A DNA stretch of 36,255 nt, from contig NZ_CABFPH010000053.1 of the NCBI RefSeq assembly GCF_902141845.1, positions 1-36,255 of the forward strand, written 5' to 3'. The DNA comes from Methylobacterium symbioticum. Its GTDB lineage: Bacteria > Pseudomonadota > Alphaproteobacteria > Rhizobiales > Beijerinckiaceae. Made by a program: the position numbers and the translations under genes. Below, one piece after another: positions 24,705 to 32,435 of this stretch. A model generated the notes under the pieces. The model was not told where the DNA came from and ran no database searches. It saw only the letters and a list, made by a program, of their open reading frames with translations. Every line of letters begins with the position of its first letter. The first letter of the stretch is position 1.

Positions 24705-24771
24705 GGCCAGGCGGCCCTCGGCCCGGGGTATGCCCCGATCCGCCTCGCACGTCCCGGTCGGCCGCCGATCC

Positions 24772-24785
24772 TTGACGCAGATCAA
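24772..24785 (+). promoter_or_regulatory. FixK/FNR box 11 (TTGACGCAGATCAA)
   Basis: Right half perfect. Centred 79 bp before ATG 24858 on the plus strand; divergent from box 10, 81 bp away. Confidence 0.65.
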
Positions 24786-24857
24786 GGCCCGCCTCCGCGC
24801 GCACCTCTCCAATGTCCGGAGATCGGACTCGGTCTGGCCATGCTCCCGGAGCCAGCC

Positions 24858-25027
24858 ATGCCCGAACGTCCCCAGGTCGCGCCCGGGCCCTCACGGGCTG
24901 AGGACCGGAGCGTTCAATCGAAGCCGTCCCCGGACGGGGCTGGAAGCCCGACGAACAGGGCGTCCCCGTGGCGGTCTCGGCCCTCTTCATCGCGGTGGTC
25001 CTGCTCATCGTGAGCGGCATGGGCTGA
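24858..25027 (+). pseudogene. Possible frameshifted small membrane protein
   Basis: ATG 24858 follows CGGAG and stands at the expected distance from box 11. Its frame starts MPERPQVAPGPSRAEDRS. A second frame from about 24905 reads ERSIEAVPGRGWKPDEQG, then a hydrophobic helix VAVSALFIAVVLLIVSGMG and a TGA at 25025. Joining the two by one frameshift gives a ~55-residue protein with a C-terminal membrane helix. Neither piece looks complete alone. Not recognised; tentative. Confidence 0.35.
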
Positions 25028-25067
25028 CCGATGTCGGGGGGAACCCGCAAGCCCTACGAAGGCCGCC

Positions 25068-25469
25068 ATGTCATCTCCCGCCGACAAGTCCGACCCGTTC
25101 GACCCGCTCGGCATCGCCGCCGCGATGGGCGAGTGGTGCTGCCTGCTGAAGGCTGCGCAGGAACTCAGGAACGTCGACGCCGAGATGATGGACACGCTGC
25201 TCGAGGCCAACGCGGCCGGCCCGACGCCCCTGGGTCCCGAAGCCGCCGCGAAGGTACGCGCTATCGCGAACCTGATGCGGAGCCTGAACCTCGACCCCGA
25301 GGCCATCCGGCGGCGCGAGCCCGAGACCATGATGAAGCTAGAGGCGGCCTGCCTGGGCTGCACGGAACGCGGACGCTGCGCGCGCGAGCTCTGGGCAGGG
25401 AGCGCCGCCGGCACCTACCATGAGTTCTGCCCGAACGCGGCACGCATCGACCGCCTGCGCCGCGCCTGA
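25068..25469 (+). CDS. DUF6455 family Cys-motif protein
   Basis: 133 residues. The C-terminal motif ACLGCTERGRCARELW...YHEFCPN gives Cys95, 98, 104 and 121, the DUF6455 signature; an additional CC pair is at 24-25. The arrangement suggests a metal or Fe-S site, which is not proven for the family. The N-terminal part is helical and soluble. ATG 25068 has only a weak ribosome binding site. Co-directional with the small frame before it and the secreted protein after it (19 bp gap). Confidence 0.75.
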   Translation: MSSPADKSDPFDPLGIAAAMGEWCCLLKAAQELRNVDAEMMDTLLEANAAGPTPLGPEAAAKVRAIANLMRSLNLDPEAIRRREPETMMKLEAACLGCTERGRCARELWAGSAAGTYHEFCPNAARIDRLRRA

Positions 25470-25487
25470 CACGGAGAGGAGCGCGTC

Positions 25488-25691
25488 ATGGGAAAGGCAA
25501 CCTTGGTCCTCGCCCTCGTCTCGGCCATGCGCGCCTTCGGCGGCGCCGCGCACGGTCAAGGCATCGTCGGCGGGGCGGTCGGCGCCGGAGTCGGCGGCGT
25601 GAACGGTGCCCTCGGCATCTGGCCGCGGTACCGGCGCGTCCACGACGCGCGAGGCTACCGGGTTCATCGGCACCACTATCGCTGCCGGTAA
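25488..25691 (+). CDS. Small secreted Gly-rich protein
   Basis: 67 residues. Signal peptide ATLVLALVSAMRAFGGAAHG, then a Gly/Ala segment GIVGGAVGAGVGGVNGALG that could be a short membrane-inserting hairpin, and a basic, Tyr/His-rich tail (RRVHDARGYRVHRHHYRC). Similar short proteins are common in rhizobial genomes with unknown role. GAGAGGAG precedes ATG 25488. Confidence 0.65.
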   Translation: MGKATLVLALVSAMRAFGGAAHGQGIVGGAVGAGVGGVNGALGIWPRYRRVHDARGYRVHRHHYRCR

Positions 25692-25777
25692 GGACCTCCG
25701 CGCCCATGTCGGCGGGCCCGGGTCGCGTCCCTGACGGCCTGCGAGGTCGAGCAGCGGGCGAAGGAGGCGCCCGGCGC

Positions 25778-26014
25778 TCAACAGCCCCGGCAGACCCCGC
25801 CGAGCGACCTCCTCACCGTCCGGTCCCAGTCCCGGCTGCGGGCGCCGCCGTCATCGGGGCCCTTCGGCTTGCTTGGGCCAGCCGCCGCGCCCTCGCGTCC
25901 GGCAGATGCCGCCTCCGTGCCGGAGCGGAGGGAATCGGGCGTAGGCTGCCGGTGCGCCGGGGCCGCCAGGGCGGGAGCGCACAGCACCAGCAAGGCTGCG
26001 ATGAAACGGGGCAT
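25778..26014 (-). CDS. Small secreted hypothetical protein
   Basis: 78 residues. Signal peptide MPRFIAALLVLCAPALAAPA, then a low-complexity Gly/Ala/Pro/Arg region ending CRGC. Not recognised. GAGGAGG stands at the right distance before ATG 26014. It lies 61 bp behind fixK on the same strand and may be co-transcribed. Confidence 0.5.
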   Translation of the reverse strand: MPRFIAALLVLCAPALAAPAHRQPTPDSLRSGTEAASAGREGAAAGPSKPKGPDDGGARSRDWDRTVRRSLGGVCRGC

Positions 26015-26075
26015 CGGTGCCTCCTCGGGACGGGATCTCCTTGTGCGTGAACTGGCGCGCGCCGTCGGCCCTCGC

Positions 26076-26759
26076 TCAATCCTCGACCACGCGGCGAAGC
26101 TTGGCGCGGCGCAGGCTGACCTGCCGGCCGCCGGCGCGCTGGAGCGCCCCGTCCTCCTCAAGCTGCGACAGAGTGCGCGACACGGTCTCGATGGTGAGGC
26201 CGAGGTAGTCGGCGATGTCGCGGCGGGTCATCGGCAGGGCGAAGGTGCCGCTGCCGCCCAGGCGCTCGTCGACATCCATCAGGAAGGCCGCGACCCGCTC
26301 CGTGGCCGAGCGGCGTCCGAGAAGCAGCGTGAGGTCCTGGGCTAGGCGCAGGTTGTTCGTGGCCATGCCCCAGAGTTGGCAGGCGACCTCGGCCCGGTCG
26401 GCGGCGGCGCGCTCGACCTGGCGGCGCTTGAAGATCAACACCCTGGTGTCCGCGAGGGCCTCGGCCGTGTGCCGGTGGGCCTCGCCCTGCTCGAACCCGA
26501 ACAGGTCGCCGGGCAGGTGGAAGCCGGTGATCTGGCGGCGGCCGTCGCTCAGCACCTTGTGTGTGCGCACGGCGCCGCTGACGACCTTGTAGACGAACTC
26601 GGCCTCCTCGCCCTCGCCGTAGACTTCCTCCTCGCGGGCGTAGGTGAAGGGCGTGCCGATGAGGTCGGGGCATCCCGCGAACAGGATGCTGCCGCTCACG
26701 CTCGGAACGGGGACGGGGTGGTAGGCTGCGGCCTGCGGGGGCGTGTGCTCGGTGGTCAT
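26076..26759 (-). CDS. fixK: FixK-type Crp/Fnr transcription regulator
   Basis: 227 residues. The effector-like beta-roll at about 35-115 (EEAEFVYKVVSGAVRTHKVLSDGRRQITGFHLPGD pattern) is of FixK type. The dimer helix is ~120-150. The helix-turn-helix at 178-203 has recognition residues Glu191, Ser194 and Arg195 in TIETVSR, which in FNR/FixK read TTGAT. The N-terminal Fe-S cysteine cluster of FNR is absent, so it should not sense oxygen itself. ATG 26759 is chosen because GAGGAG precedes it; GTG at 26774 is less likely. Proposed activator for the boxes in this window. A TACGTA site upstream may be its FixJ target. Confidence 0.9.
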   Translation of the reverse strand: MTTEHTPPQAAAYHPVPVPSVSGSILFAGCPDLIGTPFTYAREEEVYGEGEEAEFVYKVVSGAVRTHKVLSDGRRQITGFHLPGDLFGFEQGEAHRHTAEALADTRVLIFKRRQVERAAADRAEVACQLWGMATNNLRLAQDLTLLLGRRSATERVAAFLMDVDERLGGSGTFALPMTRRDIADYLGLTIETVSRTLSQLEEDGALQRAGGRQVSLRRAKLRRVVED

Positions 26760-26847
26760 CGCGTCGCTCCTCACCCGTATCGGATGAGCGGAGATTGACC
26801 TCGCGCGGCCGGCCGCGAAATTCCGGGCGCTCGCTTAAGCGGGCCCG

Positions 26848-26865
26848 CGTAAGGGCACCTACGTA
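26848..26865 (-). promoter_or_regulatory. Possible FixJ site upstream of fixK
   Basis: On the minus strand: TACGTAGGTGCCCTTACG. FixJ targets in rhizobial fixK promoters contain TACGTA/CTTACG-type elements (recalled, not searched). It is centred about 98 bp before the fixK ATG, compatible with a position near -70 of a promoter. No FixK box lies in this promoter. Confidence 0.45.
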
Positions 26866-26880
26866 TGCGCGCGGCGGCGC

Positions 26881-27105
26881 TCAGATGTTCGCGGCGGCCA
26901 CGAGGCCCCAGGCGTGCACCGGGTCCGGCAGCACGAGCAGGCCGCCGCGATTGGCGAGCGCCGAGCCCAGCGCGGTAGCGAGCCCGTAGGCCAGCCAGCC
27001 GAGGACGAGCGTGACGGCGTCGGCATGGCGCCGCAGGGCGTGGATGGAGGCGCAGCCGGCGGTGAACGAGGCGGCCACCGCGAGCGCGACGGGGTCGAGG
27101 GGCAT
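26881..27105 (-). CDS. Small membrane protein
   Basis: 74 residues, two hydrophobic segments (VALAVAASFTAGCASIHAL and AVTLVLGWLAYGLATALGSALA), ending ...HAWGLVAAANI. Not recognised. GGAG lies 8 bases before ATG 27105. It lies between fixK and the SPW gene on the same strand, 83 bp behind the latter, and is possibly co-transcribed with it from box 12. Confidence 0.6.
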   Translation of the reverse strand: MPLDPVALAVAASFTAGCASIHALRRHADAVTLVLGWLAYGLATALGSALANRGGLLVLPDPVHAWGLVAAANI

Positions 27106-27188
27106 GGCGTCGCTCCGAGGGGATGGTGTGATGGCCCTGGATGCGGCCACGTCGGCAGGTCGCCCGGCGCGGCCGCGCTTGCGGCTCC

Positions 27189-27557
27189 TCAGACGGAGCG
27201 CGCGTCGGGCGAGACGTGGAGCCGCCAGAGCTCGACCGCGGCCAAGGCGGCGACGGCAAGCCCGATCGCGAGGTGCGCCCACATGGGCGAGCCGCTGTCC
27301 GCGAAACCGAGCGCCCAGGGCGATACGGCGACCCAGAGGCCGATTGCGAGGTTGGCGTACTCCTCCCAGTCGTAGGACGTGCTCAGGGCGAGCACCGCGA
27401 TGATGGCGATGGCCGCGCCGCTGACGAAGGCGTTGCGCGCCGCGGCGGTCTCGCTGGCAAGGCCCAGGTACCAGGGCGTCATGAGCAGGGCGACGCCGAG
27501 CAGGGCGTTGAGCGCGTTCAGGACCGTGTCCTCGGTCCGGTTCTCGATCGTTCGCAT
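27189..27557 (-). CDS. SPW-repeat membrane protein
   Basis: 122 residues with four membrane helices. The two family motifs are T-P-W at 27-29 (LLMTPWYLG) and S-P-W at 79-81 (VAVSPWALGF). SPW proteins are inner-membrane proteins of unknown function. GAGGAGAG precedes ATG 27557. Box 12 lies 118 bp upstream, so the 5' leader would be longer than usual. Confidence 0.8.
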   Translation of the reverse strand: MRTIENRTEDTVLNALNALLGVALLMTPWYLGLASETAAARNAFVSGAAIAIIAVLALSTSYDWEEYANLAIGLWVAVSPWALGFADSGSPMWAHLAIGLAVAALAAVELWRLHVSPDARSV

Positions 27558-27668
27558 CGGCCTCTCCTCACGGGAGGGGACCCGGAAGGCCGGAGGCACC
27601 GGGCCCCGAGCGGCAGACGGCCTGCCGCCTTCGCGGGGCCACGGTTCCCGCATTCGAGGGGCAAGGCT

Positions 27669-27682
27669 TTGATTGACCTCAA
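27669..27682 (-). promoter_or_regulatory. FixK/FNR box 12 (TTGATTGACCTCAA)
   Basis: Left half perfect. Nearest gene start is the SPW protein (27557, minus strand), 118 bp away. Confidence 0.6.
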
Positions 27683-27779
27683 AACTTCGGCCCGCCGAGC
27701 CGTAGATTTTCTCAGAACAAGCTCGAAAAGTTACCGGAGGCTACAAGCAGTGGGTTCGCGCTTGCTCGGGCTTGTTTGG

Positions 27780-27793
27780 TTGATCTGGATCAA
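27780..27793 (+). promoter_or_regulatory. FixK/FNR box 13 (TTGATCTGGATCAA), perfect TTGAT...ATCAA
   Basis: The only box with both half-sites perfect. Centred 64 bp before the phasin start (27851). Confidence 0.85.
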
Positions 27794-27850
27794 GGCCGGT
27801 CGGCTCGCGACGATCTTCGATGGGCGCCATGCCCTGACGGGGAGAACCCC

Positions 27851-28168
27851 ATGCATTCCGAGCCTGTGACGCACATCCAGACCCCGACAGCCGCCGACCC
27901 GGCCGAAGTCATCAAGACTGGCATCGCCACCTGGCGCGCCTTCGCCTTCGACCTGCCTCTGCGCATCGCCGCCGAGACGATGCGGTTCGCAGGGCATCGC
28001 CTCCAGGCCCAGGCGGACCATCTCGCGGCCCTGGCCGGGTGCGGCTCGCTGAAGGACGCCGTCGAGCTTCAGACCGGATTCCTGACCAAGGGCGTGGCCG
28101 ACTACCAGACGGAGGCGACCACCCGATCGCATGACTTCACCGAGGCGGCCTGCGCCGAGGCGGCCTGA
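27851..28168 (+). CDS. Phasin family protein
   Basis: 105 residues, helical. Phasin pattern: AFAFDLPLRIAAETMRFAGHRLQAQADHLAALAGCGSLKDAVELQTGFLTKGVADYQTEA. Phasins coat polyhydroxyalkanoate granules; short ones like this may also act as general chaperones. GGGGAGA lies before ATG 27851. It stands behind the best box in the window, so it should respond strongly to FixK; carbon storage under low oxygen is a plausible reason. Confidence 0.8.
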   Translation: MHSEPVTHIQTPTAADPAEVIKTGIATWRAFAFDLPLRIAAETMRFAGHRLQAQADHLAALAGCGSLKDAVELQTGFLTKGVADYQTEATTRSHDFTEAACAEAA

Positions 28169-28237
28169 CGCCGCCGCTCCGGGGCCGCGCACGGCCCCGG
28201 ACCTCGCCCCCGATGCGACGCCAGCAGGACGGGTCCG

Positions 28238-28510
28238 ATGCCGGCCAGCCGCCCTCGACCGACCCTCTACCGGGTGTTCCAGCACCGCCTTGAGCCGGGG
28301 GTATGCTGCGCCGTGCGCGGGAACCTGCTGGCCCCGCGCTTCGTCCACCCGGGTGCCTGGGATTTCGGCGCGGCCGTGCGCGAGGACGAGAGCCTGCCGT
28401 TCGGCTTCCAGCCCGCCGCGGCGCGCGAGGCCTCAGCGGCGTTCGGCTACTACCTCTTCCATCACCCTTGCGAGACCCTGGCGCCGCGGTACGGCCGGCA
28501 CTGGAGGTGA
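28238..28510 (+). CDS. Small hypothetical protein
   Basis: 90 residues. Not recognised. Contains LEPGVCCAVRGNLLAPRFVHPGAWDF and a C-terminal GYYLFHHPCETLAPRYGRHW, with conserved-looking aromatic and His residues; soluble. ATG 28238 has a weak GGA. It follows the phasin by 69 bp and is probably in its transcript. Confidence 0.55.
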   Translation: MPASRPRPTLYRVFQHRLEPGVCCAVRGNLLAPRFVHPGAWDFGAAVREDESLPFGFQPAAAREASAAFGYYLFHHPCETLAPRYGRHWR

Positions 28511-28526
28511 CGCGGCCTCGGCCCGG

Positions 28527-28540
28527 TTGAGCCAGATCAA
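28527..28540 (+). promoter_or_regulatory. FixK/FNR box 14 (TTGAGCCAGATCAA), orphan
   Basis: Right half perfect, but no clear gene follows. A GTG at 28601 with GGGGAAGG upstream is exactly 67 bp away; its frame soon runs antisense to the response regulator, so any gene here is a remnant. Confidence 0.6.
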
Positions 28541-28689
28541 GGCCGTTGCCGCCCTGCCTGGCCGCATCCCGGGTCAGCCGGAACGGGGAAGGCGCACGCC
28601 GTGCCCGGCGCGTGGCGCCCCGGGCCGTTCCGCGCGAGCTGCCACGCCCGCGAGGTCCCGCGGCGGGCTGCCGTCCCGGAAGGGGCCGG

Positions 28690-29082
28690 TCAGGTCCGAA
28701 GGGCGAGATCCCTACCGGCCCCGTCGCCGGCGAGCACGCAGAGCAGCGCGTCGGACACGAGCGGCTTCTCGACGAGGGGGACGCCCGCGGCGCGCGCCCG
28801 CGTCCGGATGCCTGGGTCGGGATGGCCGGTGATCAGCACCACGGGCACGCACGGGGCGAGGTCCCGCAACCGGCCGAACACCTCCAGGCCGTCCATCCCG
28901 GGCATGACGTGGTCGAGCAGAACGAAGGTCGGGCACGGGCCAGGGAAGGCCGACAGCAGCTCGCGGCCGCCACAGAAGGTCTCGACCCGGTGGCCCTCGC
29001 TCTCGAGCAGGAAGCGCGTGGAGTGCAGGACGGCCGGGTCGTCGTCTACGACGTAGACGAGGGCTGCGGGGTCGGACGGCAT
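28690..29082 (-). CDS. Single-domain response regulator (FixJ-like receiver)
   Basis: 130 residues, receiver only. Acidic pair in VVDDD (13-15), phospho-acceptor Asp57 in LLDHVMPGMDG, Thr85 in LITG and Lys106 in VEKPL, so it is intact. No output domain; such proteins relay or drain phosphate from a kinase such as the neighbouring FixL (compare the FixL-linked receivers of other Alphaproteobacteria). ATG 29082; weak ribosome binding site. It has its own FixK box (box 15), which would make it a feedback element. Confidence 0.88.
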   Translation of the reverse strand: MPSDPAALVYVVDDDPAVLHSTRFLLESEGHRVETFCGGRELLSAFPGPCPTFVLLDHVMPGMDGLEVFGRLRDLAPCVPVVLITGHPDPGIRTRARAAGVPLVEKPLVSDALLCVLAGDGAGRDLALRT

Positions 29083-29153
29083 GACGGTCGACGGGTAGGG
29101 CGACGCTCGGGCGGTCGGAAGCCGGCATGATGGGACGTCCCGGAACGCCTGCC

Positions 29154-29167
29154 TTGACCTGCCTCAA
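29154..29167 (-). promoter_or_regulatory. FixK/FNR box 15 (TTGACCTGCCTCAA)
   Basis: TTGA-N6-TCAA, neither half perfect. Centred 78 bp before the single-domain response regulator; it lies just past the fixJ stop (29175). Confidence 0.55.
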
Positions 29168-29174
29168 GCCCGGT

Positions 29175-29789
29175 TCACGCGAGGCCGGCCAGAACCGCCC
29201 AACGCACCAGCTCCTGCAGGTTTCCCGCCTGCGTCTTGGCCATGAGCTTGGCCCGGTAGATCTCGACGGTGCGCGGGCTGATGTCGAGAGCGCGCCCGAT
29301 CTCCTTGCTGGTGCCGCCGGCGACCAAGCGGTCCAGCACCTGCCGCTCGCGCTCGCTCAGGGTGCCGACCCGCCGCACGAATTCCTGCACGCCGGGGTCC
29401 GTGGCCTCGGCGGGTCTGCCGCGTTCGAGCGCGGAGCGGAGCGCCTGCAGGAGCGCCTCGTCGTCGAACGGCTTCTCGATGAAGTCGCACGCGCCGAGCT
29501 TCATCGCCTCCACCGCGAGCGGCACGTCGCCGTGGCCCGTCATCATCACCACCGGAAGGTTCTGGCCCGCCGACCGCAGGCGGCGGAGCAACTCCAGCCC
29601 ATCGATGCCGGGCATGCGGATGTCGGTCAGGACGCAGCCCGATGCCGGCTTCGGGAGCCTGTCGAGCAGGTCCGTGCCGGCCTCGTAGAGCCGCACCTCG
29701 AAGCCCTCGGTCCCGAGAAGGAAGGCGACCGAGTCCCGCATGGCCGCGTCATCGTCGACCACGTGCACGAGCTCACTTGCCATGGCCAT
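29175..29789 (-). CDS. fixJ: FixJ-type response regulator
   Basis: 204 residues. Receiver domain with Asp12/13, phospho-acceptor Asp56 in LTDIRMPGIDG, Thr84 in MTGHGDV and Lys106 in IEKPF. LuxR-type helix-turn-helix at about 140-200 (LSERERQVLDRLVAGGTSKEIGRALDISPRTVEIYRAKLM). This is the classic NarL/FixJ layout; when phosphorylated by FixL it should activate fixK. ATG 29789 overlaps the end of fixL by 17 bp (ATG 29783 is the alternative), so the two are co-translated. Confidence 0.93.
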   Translation of the reverse strand: MAMASELVHVVDDDAAMRDSVAFLLGTEGFEVRLYEAGTDLLDRLPKPASGCVLTDIRMPGIDGLELLRRLRSAGQNLPVVMMTGHGDVPLAVEAMKLGACDFIEKPFDDEALLQALRSALERGRPAEATDPGVQEFVRRVGTLSERERQVLDRLVAGGTSKEIGRALDISPRTVEIYRAKLMAKTQAGNLQELVRWAVLAGLA

Positions 29790-31323
29790 TGTCCCCCTGG
29801 TGCGCGGCCGGCAGGGTCAGCCGGAAGGTCGCCCCTCCGGCACCGTTGCGCGCGACCGTCAGGCGGCCGCCATGCGCCTCGACGATGGTGCGGCAGATCG
29901 AGAGCCCGACGCCCATCCCACTCGGCTTGGTCGTGACGAAGGGCTGGAACAGCCGGTCCGCCACCTCGTCCGAGATGCCGGGCCCCGTGTCCGACACCGC
30001 AATCTCGACGGTCTCCGGCCCGACGGGCCCGGCCTCGACCGTCAGCTCGCGACGCTCGCACGGCTGCATGGCCTCCCGGGCGTTGCGCATCAGGTTGACC
30101 AGCACCTGCTGCACCTGCACCCGGTCGGCGAGGACCGACCCCGTCCCCGGGGCGAGCGCGACGCGAGCCGTCACCCCCTGCTCGCGGGCGCCGACCAGGG
30201 CGAGGGCGCTCGCCTCCTCGATGAGTTGCGCGACCGACTCGACCCGCTTCTCCGTCTCGCCGCGGGCGACGAACTCGCGTAGCCGCCGGATGATCTGCCC
30301 GGCTCGCAGCGCCTGCTCGGCCGCCTTGTCGAGGACCTCCATCGTCCTGGCGACGTTGTCCGTATCCGGGCGCGCGAGCAGCCGGCGACAGCCCTTGGTG
30401 TAGTTGGCGATGGCGCCGAGCGGCTGGTTCAGTTCGTGGGCGAGCGTCGCGGCCATCTCGCCCATCGCGCTCAGGCGCGAGACGTGGGCGAGTTCGGACT
30501 GGAGTTCCTGCAGCCGGGCCTGGGTCCTGTGGTGCTCGGTCAGATCGTTGATGAAGCCGGTGAAGAAGACCTGCTTGCCCGAGCGCATCTCGCCGATGGC
30601 GAGCTCCATCGGGAAGGTCGAGCCGTCCCGCCTCTGGCCTGTCACGACCCGGTTGGTGCCGATGATGTGGCGCTCGTGCGTCCGCTGATATCGGTCGAGG
30701 TAGCCGTCGTGGTCGCCCCGCATCGGCTCGGGCATCAGGATGCGGACGTTCTGCCCGATCGCCTCATCGGCGGCATAGCCGAAAAGGAGCTCGGCCGCCG
30801 CGCTGAACGAGTGGATCAGCCCGGCCTCGTCGATGACGACCATGGCCTCGGGCACGGTGTCGAGGATGGACTGCAGGTGCGCCTCGCGGGCGCGCAGGTC
30901 CATCTCGGCCCGCTTCTGCTCGTCGATGCTGAGAACGACCCCGCGATGTCGGGAGGGCCGGCCCTCCGGGTCGAACTGCACCCGACCGCACGAGCGCAGC
31001 CAGCAGACATGCCCGTCGGGCCGCGCGACGCGAAAGTCGACCTCGTAGCTGCCGCCCTCCCGAAGCGCCCGCTGGATGGCGTCAGCCCGCGCCGGGCGGT
31101 CGTCCGGATGCACGAGCGCCTGGGTCGCCGCGAAGGTGGTCAGCCGCTCGGGCGGGACGCCGAAAAGGCGGGCGCAGGTCGGCGAGACCGCCACCCGGCC
31201 GCTCGGGATGTCGAGCGACCAGATGCAGACACCGACCTCGTCGAGGGTCTGCCGGAGTTCCTCGACGGTCGACGTGTCGTCGCCGGCTCGATCCATGTCG
31301 GGCGCCTCGACGGAACCCGTCAT
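29773..31323 (-). CDS. fixL: FixL-type heme-PAS oxygen-sensing histidine kinase
   Basis: 516 residues, soluble (no membrane segment), like Bradyrhizobium FixL. PAS-A is at ~20-135. The heme PAS is at ~148-265, with the proximal heme ligand His219 in ERHIIG and Arg225 and the RRDGSTFPM strand beyond it. The kinase follows: phospho-acceptor His296 in LAHELNQP, N box NLMRNAREAM, G1 DTGPGIS, and G2 GMGVGLSI. In family members, oxygen on the heme turns the kinase off; low oxygen allows phosphorylation of FixJ. ATG 31323; ATG 31296 is possible. No fixNOQP or nif genes are visible nearby. Confidence 0.93.
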   Translation of the reverse strand: MTGSVEAPDMDRAGDDTSTVEELRQTLDEVGVCIWSLDIPSGRVAVSPTCARLFGVPPERLTTFAATQALVHPDDRPARADAIQRALREGGSYEVDFRVARPDGHVCWLRSCGRVQFDPEGRPSRHRGVVLSIDEQKRAEMDLRAREAHLQSILDTVPEAMVVIDEAGLIHSFSAAAELLFGYAADEAIGQNVRILMPEPMRGDHDGYLDRYQRTHERHIIGTNRVVTGQRRDGSTFPMELAIGEMRSGKQVFFTGFINDLTEHHRTQARLQELQSELAHVSRLSAMGEMAATLAHELNQPLGAIANYTKGCRRLLARPDTDNVARTMEVLDKAAEQALRAGQIIRRLREFVARGETEKRVESVAQLIEEASALALVGAREQGVTARVALAPGTGSVLADRVQVQQVLVNLMRNAREAMQPCERRELTVEAGPVGPETVEIAVSDTGPGISDEVADRLFQPFVTTKPSGMGVGLSICRTIVEAHGGRLTVARNGAGGATFRLTLPAAHQGDNGHGK

Positions 31324-31491
31324 CGTTCACACCCCTGCGGAACGGGCCCAAGCCGTCACGGTCGAGGTGCCTGCAGCGGCATGGCCGGCGCACGGTCGGT
31401 TGGCGGACCTTCGGGCCGCGCATGCCACCACGCCTTCGCAGGCGCGACGCTACCCCATCTTAGGGGGCGCGAACAGCCGTCCTGGGGTCCC

Positions 31492-31505
31492 TTGAGGTGG
31501 ATCAA
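31492..31505 (+). promoter_or_regulatory. FixK/FNR box 16 (TTGAGGTGGATCAA)
   Basis: Right half perfect. Centred 60 bp before the universal stress protein at 31559. The divergent fixL start is ~175 bp away. Confidence 0.7.
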
Positions 31506-31558
31506 GGCCGGTCAGCCGCGATGGGGCAAACCCTGAGAGCCCAGACCGGAGGCGACCC

Positions 31559-32419
31559 ATGTCCCGTACCATCCCGGCCCCCTTCGCGGGCATCCGCGAC
31601 GTCCTCGTCGGCACCGCCGTCGAGGGCGAGCGCGAGGAAGCCTCCTCGGCCATTGGCTACGGCCTGACGCTGGCCAAGGCCGCCGGCGCCCACCTCACCG
31701 TCCAGTCCGCGTCGTGGCGCCTCTCGGGCGACGACGCTTGGCTCGGCGACTTCGACTACGACGGGGTGGCGGTCATCGACCGCCGGCTCGACGCCCTGGC
31801 CCGCTCCATCGCGGAGCGCTCGGCAGGCGACGCCACGCAGGCCGGGGTGATCTGCACGACGGAGGCGCCGAGCCTGCCGTACCCCGACATCGTGAGCCGG
31901 CTGGCCTGGCGCGCCCGCCTGCACGACCTGACCGTGCTGGACATCGGCCCGCGGACCTACGACCTCGACCGCGAGATGATCGAGAAGGCGCTCTTCCACA
32001 GCGGCCGCCCGGTAGTCGCGGTCCCGCCAGGGCACTACGCCTTCGCCGCGCGCCGGATCCTCGTCGCCTGGGACGGCAGCGCGCAGGCGGCCCGCGCTGC
32101 GAACGACGCCCTGCCGTTCCTGCGCGCGGCCGAGACGGTCGAGATCGTCTCGGTCGGCGACGATGCGCAGATCCATGCTGAGGTGCCCGGGGCCGAGTTC
32201 GCGCCCCACCTCGCCCGGCACGGGGTGAACGTCTCCGTGAACGACCTTCCGAGGGGCGAGAGCGTGGCCGCCACCCTGCGCGCCCAGGCCGGGCTGTTCC
32301 GGGCGGACATGATTGTGATGGGCGCCTACCGGCACTCTCCCATCCGCGAATACTTCTTTGGTGGCGTGACGCGGTCCTTCCTGCGGGGAAGCCCGGCCCC
32401 GCTGTTCCTCGCCCACTGA
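31559..32419 (+). CDS. Universal stress protein, tandem, FLAH-tail type
   Basis: 286 residues. Starts GIRDVLVGTAVEGEREEASSAIGYGL; the second domain (ARRILVAWDGSAQAARAANDALPFLRAAE) is the better conserved. Loop GAYRHSPIREYFFGGVT and tail PLFLAH. A close paralogue of the copy at 35107 (shared WDGSAQAARAANDALPFLRAAE, PGAEFAPHLARHGV), so the two arose by duplication. ATG 31559. Confidence 0.9.
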   Translation: MSRTIPAPFAGIRDVLVGTAVEGEREEASSAIGYGLTLAKAAGAHLTVQSASWRLSGDDAWLGDFDYDGVAVIDRRLDALARSIAERSAGDATQAGVICTTEAPSLPYPDIVSRLAWRARLHDLTVLDIGPRTYDLDREMIEKALFHSGRPVVAVPPGHYAFAARRILVAWDGSAQAARAANDALPFLRAAETVEIVSVGDDAQIHAEVPGAEFAPHLARHGVNVSVNDLPRGESVAATLRAQAGLFRADMIVMGAYRHSPIREYFFGGVTRSFLRGSPAPLFLAH

Positions 32420-32435
32420 GCCCGGGAGGCCGACG

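Noticed and set aside
28601..29056. Plus-strand GTG frame behind box 14
   Set aside because: Start and spacing are attractive, but the protein is soon only the antisense of the response regulator. Kept as a question in the findings, not as a gene.
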